Assembly: GCF_018919265.1 (NCBI RefSeq)
Contig: NZ_JAHLQO010000004.1
Span: 236,524-300,523 of the forward strand
Source of the DNA: Peptoniphilus ovalis
GTDB taxonomy: Bacteria > Bacillota > Clostridia > Tissierellales > Peptoniphilaceae
Length of the DNA stretch: 64,000 bases
Direction of reading: 5' to 3'
A program made the position numbers and the translations under genes. A model generated the notes under the pieces. The model did not search any database. It was not told the DNA's origin and was given only the letters and a program-made list of their open reading frames with translations. This document shows, piece by piece, positions 61,246 through 64,000 of the stretch. Position 1 is the stretch's first letter. Every line of letters begins with the position of its first letter.

Positions 61246-61566
61246 ATGGAATTTAATTATACGGATATTGCTCAAGCTGTTGCAGTCATTATTTCTGCTG
61301 GTGCTGTTGCAATATTAAGTTATTGTATGTCTAAATATGGCAAAAATAATGTTAATAAAGTTTTAGATTATGTCAGAATAGCTGTAAAGGCTGTAGAGCA
61401 ACTTGGATATGTGAATGGCTGGGATGGTAAGCAAAAGAAATCTGAAGCTTTAGATTATGTAACAAAAACACTAAATGGAAAAGGAATTAAGTGTGAAAGA
61501 AAAGATTTAGATATGATGATTGAGTCTATTGTAGCTGAATTTAATAGATTTAATAATCAGAAATAA
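61246..61566 (+). CDS. LL-H-type phage holin
   Basis: 106 residues from the ATG at 61246 (GGTG upstream; GTG codons at 61231 and 61234 are less likely). One membrane segment near the N-terminus (AVAVIISAGAVAILSYCM), then VLDYVRIAVKAVEQLG and KKSEALDYVTKTL, the signature of the LL-H holin family. Permeabilises the membrane for endolysin release. It has its own upstream motif and downstream terminator. Confidence 0.85.
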   Translation: MEFNYTDIAQAVAVIISAGAVAILSYCMSKYGKNNVNKVLDYVRIAVKAVEQLGYVNGWDGKQKKSEALDYVTKTLNGKGIKCERKDLDMMIESIVAEFNRFNNQK

Positions 61567-61571
61567 ATCAA

Positions 61572-61605
61572 GGGAGGGTTGATACCCTCCCCTATTTTTG
61601 TTTTT
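61572..61605 (+). terminator. strong terminator ending the late operon
   Basis: GGGAGGGT (61572-61579), TGAT loop, ACCCTCCC (61584-61591), then CTATTTTTGTTTTT. Ends rightward transcription before the convergent integrase unit. Confidence 0.9.
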
Positions 61606-61807
61606 AGTTTTCTTTATTTTTATTTTTATAATATTCCAATTGTTCTCGCCTTAATTCATCAGCTTCTTTCTCCTTTTGATTTCCTTCCTTTATTGCCTGT
61701 ATCGTAATATATATTAACAATATTAAAAATGCTACAGCTCCAAATATAAAATGTTTTGCAAGTCCTAAACCAGCAAAAACAAGGAACAGTAAAATAAATA
61801 AACACAT
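61604..61807 (-). CDS. small two-segment membrane protein beside the integrase
   Basis: 67 residues: two hydrophobic stretches (CLFILLFLVFAGLGLA and IFGAVAFLILLIYITI), then a charged tail (KEKEADELRREQ). AAAGGAG precedes the ATG. Lying 15 bp downstream of the integrase, it is probably expressed in the lysogen; superinfection exclusion is one possibility, unproven. Confidence 0.6.
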   Translation of the reverse strand: MCLFILLFLVFAGLGLAKHFIFGAVAFLILLIYITIQAIKEGNQKEKEADELRREQLEYYKNKNKEN

Positions 61808-61822
61808 TGTTGTTTTCTCCTT

Positions 61823-62725
61823 TTAGTCTAGTTTATCTATTGGTGATGCTACTTTATGATTTCTAGCTAAATCTTCTGTTTCTATTTTAACATATCTTCT
61901 AGTCATTTCAAGTTTTGAATGTCCTAATATCTTTTGTAAATATAATAAATTACATCCCTCATTGCGAGCATATTCTGTTCCAAAGTAGTGCCTCAATTGA
62001 TATGGTGTTATGTCGACTCCAGTATAATCACTATATCGAGCTAAACGCCTTCTAAATCTATCTGTTGTAAATTGTTCACCTTTGATTGTATTAAACACAT
62101 AAGGGCTACTTATATTGTATCTTAATAATGCTTTTAAATATATCATAACCTTAGTTGATGTTGGCAAAACTCTTTCTTTTGATGTTTTTGATATTTCCTC
62201 TCTAATATATATTAGGTTTTCTGGGAAAACTAAGTCATCAACTAGTAATTTGCAAGCTTCATTGGGTCTTATTCCAGTATCAGCTATTAAGAGTATCATT
62301 GAATAGTCTCTAAGCCCAGCATAAGTTCTAACATCTATTCCTGATAGCAATTGTTTTAAATCTTTTGTATTGCATGGGTTTGGATTGAACTCTTCTCTTC
62401 TTGTTTTAATTCCAATTGTTTTTATTGGATTGCTATTAATTACTTTAGTTCTAATTAAGTAGTTAAAATAACTGTTGCTATATTTTATCATTAAATTATA
62501 TGATGTTGGCTTGTAAAATCCTATTGCTGTAAAAAAATCTAATATTTGATTGCATAAAATATCTTCATCTTCATAATTTAATCTTTGGTTAATTTTACTA
62601 TCAATTCTTGAAAAATATGAAATATAATTTTTGATTGTTACTTCTCTAACTTGTTCTAATTTTTTTAATTTAAGAAATCTTTCTTGATACTCATCTAACA
62701 TAAAACCATTTCTACCTATTAACAT
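61823..62725 (-). CDS. int: tyrosine recombinase / integrase at the attachment site
   Basis: 300 residues from ATG at 62725 (AGGAGGG upstream). N-terminal core-binding domain (TIKNYISYFSRIDSKI), catalytic Arg in TGIRPNEACKLL, Lys in ISKTSKERVLP, then TPYQLRHYFGTEYAR, LGHSKLEMTRRYVK with His and the Tyr nucleophile. The usual first His of HxLRH is Tyr here. It lies 169 bp from the interrupted tRNA-Arg and is almost certainly the integrase for that site. Confidence 0.93.
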   Translation of the reverse strand: MLIGRNGFMLDEYQERFLKLKKLEQVREVTIKNYISYFSRIDSKINQRLNYEDEDILCNQILDFFTAIGFYKPTSYNLMIKYSNSYFNYLIRTKVINSNPIKTIGIKTRREEFNPNPCNTKDLKQLLSGIDVRTYAGLRDYSMILLIADTGIRPNEACKLLVDDLVFPENLIYIREEISKTSKERVLPTSTKVMIYLKALLRYNISSPYVFNTIKGEQFTTDRFRRRLARYSDYTGVDITPYQLRHYFGTEYARNEGCNLLYLQKILGHSKLEMTRRYVKIETEDLARNHKVASPIDKLD

Positions 62726-62782
62726 TTTTAACCCTCCTATTAGTTTTTATCTATATATTATTTAATTTAATAAATAAAAATA

Positions 62783-62836
62783 CAGACCATATGAATGATA
62801 AATAACTTGTATTTAACCTGTATTTCATACGGTCTG
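62783..62836. repeat. inverted repeat and arm-like repeats between integrase and att core
   Basis: CAGACCATATGAA (62783-62795) and TTCATACGGTCTG (62824-62836), 12 of 13 complementary. Within and beside it are AAATACAG (62778-62785), CTTGTATTT (62806-62814) and CCTGTATTT (62817-62825), similar 8-9-mers in both orientations, as expected for integrase arm sites. Confidence 0.5.
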
Positions 62837-62894
62837 CTAGGAAAATATTATATAGTTGAAATTATGTGTTTTACATAGATTATCTTAAATCGTT

Positions 62895-62938
62895 TCTGGT
62901 CCGTAGCCAGACGCTCTATCCAGCTGAGCTAAGGATAC
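62895..62938 (-). tRNA. tRNA-Arg(ACG), 5' part only; prophage junction (att)
   Basis: Acceptor 5' strand, D arm and complete anticodon arm (TCTGG, loop CTACGGA, CCAGA) are intact. After that the expected variable and T arms are replaced by phage DNA (ACGATTTAAGATAATC...). No T-loop TTCGAAT follows. The crossover therefore lies in or just after the anticodon arm. The gene here is non-functional unless its other half is completed at the far prophage end. Confidence 0.8.
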
Positions 62939-62953
62939 AAAATAATAAAAAAA

Positions 62954-63028
62954 TGGAGCGGATGACGAGATTCGAACTCGCGACCCTCGCCTTGGCAAGG
63001 CGATGCTCTACCACTGAGCCACATCCGC
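62954..63028 (-). tRNA. tRNA-Gly(GCC)
   Basis: Complete cloverleaf, 75 nt with encoded CCA; anticodon loop CTTGCCAA gives GCC. T loop GTTCGAATC present. Confidence 0.95.
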
Positions 63029-63057
63029 ATAAAGTAAAATATTTTATTAAGTTTAAA

Positions 63058-63133
<76 letters not shown>

Positions 63134-63265
63134 ACATTTACTAGTTAAACTTATTCATTGTTAATGTAGTTTAATAAATAAGCTTTTAAAAGCTCAAACA
63201 CTCTCGCCCTTACGAGCATCCCGACCTATCATCAATTTGTTTTACATATTGGGTTAGGATCGTCA

Positions 63266-63322
63266 CTACACCAGCACGTTATTCTAGTTAAAATATTAAT
63301 ATGTTGATGAAGTTTGATTAAA
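63266..63322 (-). pseudogene. remnant of a second tRNA 5' end with its upstream region
   Basis: Eleven bases of a tRNA start (GTGCTGGTGTAG on the minus strand) and about 45 bp upstream are a diverged copy of the tRNA-Thr start region (63124-63178). The rest of the tRNA is absent; an unrelated segment (63187-63265) with GC-rich hairpins follows. Confidence 0.5.
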
Positions 63323-63323
63323 A

Positions 63324-63400
63324 TGGCGACCTGGAAGGGACTCGAACCCTCGACCTCTAGCGTGACAGGCTAGCATTCTAACCAGCTGAACTACCAGGCC
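63324..63400 (-). tRNA. tRNA-Asp(GTC)
   Basis: Complete, 77 nt with CCA; anticodon stem CTAGC/GCTAG, loop CTGTCAC. Confidence 0.95.
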
Positions 63401-63404
63401 ACTT

Positions 63405-63480
63405 TGGTGGACACAATAGGGCTCGAACCTATGACCCCCTGCTTGTAAGGCAGATGCTCTCCCAACTGAGCTATGCGTCC
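63405..63480 (-). tRNA. tRNA-Val(TAC)
   Basis: Complete, 76 nt with CCA; anticodon loop CTTACAA; 4 bp from tRNA-Asp. Confidence 0.95.
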
Positions 63481-63484
63481 ATAT

Positions 63485-63559
63485 TGGTGACCCTGCCGGG
63501 AATCGAACCCGGGATACCACCGTGAAAGGGTGGTGTCTTAACCGCTTGACCACAGGGCC
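63485..63559 (-). tRNA. tRNA-Glu(TTC)
   Basis: Complete, 75 nt with CCA; anticodon loop CTTTCAC. Confidence 0.95.
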
Positions 63560-63572
63560 TTATAAATTTTTA

Positions 63573-63649
63573 TGGTAGCGGGAGAAGGATTTGAACCTTC
63601 GGCCTTCGGGTTATGAGCCCGACGAGCTACCAAACTGCTCCATCCCGCG
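63573..63649 (-). tRNA. initiator tRNA-fMet(CAT)
   Basis: 77 nt with CCA. The first acceptor pair is a C-T mismatch and the anticodon stem has three G-C pairs (GGG/CCC), both initiator hallmarks. Loop CTCATAA. Confidence 0.95.
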
Positions 63650-63676
63650 TCATCTATACCCGGCTACATATTTTTG

Positions 63677-63765
63677 TGGTGCCGAGAATCGGAATCGAAC
63701 CGATACGGTGTTTAACCACCGCAGGATTTTAAGTCCTGTGCGTCTGCCAGTTCCGCCACCCCGGC
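63677..63765 (-). tRNA. tRNA-Leu(TAA)
   Basis: 89 nt with the long variable arm of class II tRNAs; anticodon loop CTTAAAA; CCA encoded. Confidence 0.95.
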
Positions 63766-63775
63766 ATATTTTTTC

Positions 63776-63850
63776 TGGCTCTCAGGGTGGGACTCGAACC
63801 CACAACCTACCGGTTAACAGCCGGGTGCTCCACCATTGAGCTACCTAAGA
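63776..63850 (-). tRNA. tRNA-Asn(GTT)
   Basis: 75 nt with CCA; anticodon loop CTGTTAA; first tRNA after the 5S gene. Confidence 0.95.
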
Positions 63851-63883
63851 TTATTTGAGGGATCTTTCATCCCCCTTTTTCTA

Positions 63884-64000
63884 AACTGGCGATAACTTAC
63901 TCTCCCAGGCCGTCTCCAGCCAAGTACCATCAGCGGATTCATGCTTAACTTCTGTGTTCGGTATGGTTACAGGTGTGTCCATGATCCTATTCTCACCAGA
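63884..64000 (-). rRNA. rrf: 5S ribosomal RNA
   Basis: Minus strand. CACCTGTAACCATACCGAAC, GTTAAGC, CCGCTGATGGTACTTGG and CCTGGGAGAGTA are conserved 5S blocks; both ends pair (TCTGGTGA with TCGCCAG). About 117 nt, so complete or within a few bases at the window edge. It shows that the tRNA cluster is the tail of an rRNA operon. Confidence 0.95.

Overview
The window is almost entirely one large temperate siphophage genome of a low-GC, AT-rich Bacillota host. At the right edge it abuts a chromosomal tRNA cluster and a 5S rRNA gene. The left edge is still inside phage genes, so only one prophage end is visible and the phage is larger than about 62.9 kb. Short intergenic gaps, strong AGGAG/GGTGATTAA ribosome sites, consensus sigma-A promoters, the 5S-Asn-Leu-fMet-Glu-Val-Asp-Thr-Gly-Arg gene order and the gene families point to an anaerobic Bacillota. 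A Peptoniphilaceae/Tissierellia-like host is my guess and is not proven.

Layout. (1) Positions 1-22,000, minus strand: early and replication arm. It holds nucleotide metabolism genes (ThyX beside a short FolD-like protein), a RecB/Cas4-like nuclease, a CHC2/Toprim primase, a DnaB-type helicase split in its P-loop by a 1,085-nt intron carrying a LAGLIDADG gene, a MazF-like toxin, a BRO-N/KilAC antirepressor, a Sak4-like annealing ATPase, HU, an SSB-like protein, a DnaN-like clamp, an ArdA-like protein and VapD, plus many small unknown genes. An iteron-bearing, AT-rich candidate origin lies at 15.5-15.7 kb. (2) 22.0-24.2 kb: a gene desert with three tandem consensus promoters firing leftward, palindromes and a repeat array. 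(3) 24.2-26.1 kb, minus strand: a self-contained unit (tyrosine recombinase, DUF1599/Nmad1, Zn protein) with its own promoter and terminator. (4) 26.2-26.95 kb: a perfect rightward promoter, a terminator about 80 nt later, then roughly 480 nt of densely self-complementary sequence, probably a large structured RNA. (5) 27.0-61.6 kb, plus strand: the late operon. It runs ArpU/RinA-like regulator, metallophosphatase, small and large terminase, portal, protease/scaffold, decoration, capsid, connectors, tail tube, frameshifted tail chaperones, a 2,576-aa tape measure with NlpC/P60 domain, Dit, Tal, fibres and tailspike, endolysin and holin. (6) 61.6-62.9 kb, minus strand: a small membrane protein and a second integrase beside the attachment site. 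(7) 62.9-64 kb: host tRNAs and 5S rRNA.

How it fits together. The right-end integrase sits next to a tRNA-Arg(ACG) gene whose 3' half has been replaced by phage DNA. The left arm copies DNA leftward from the centre and the right arm builds virions. The late transcription unit carries several intrinsic terminators between its genes and begins with a promoter-terminator pair like lambda pR'-tR', which suggests processive antitermination, perhaps involving the structured RNA. Two -1 frameshift sites, both runs of nine A, are visible: one joins the tail chaperones as expected, the other joins the amidase endolysin to a phosphodiester glycosidase domain.

No database or folding program was used. 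Family names come from motifs read directly, and starts and RNA structures were worked out by eye.
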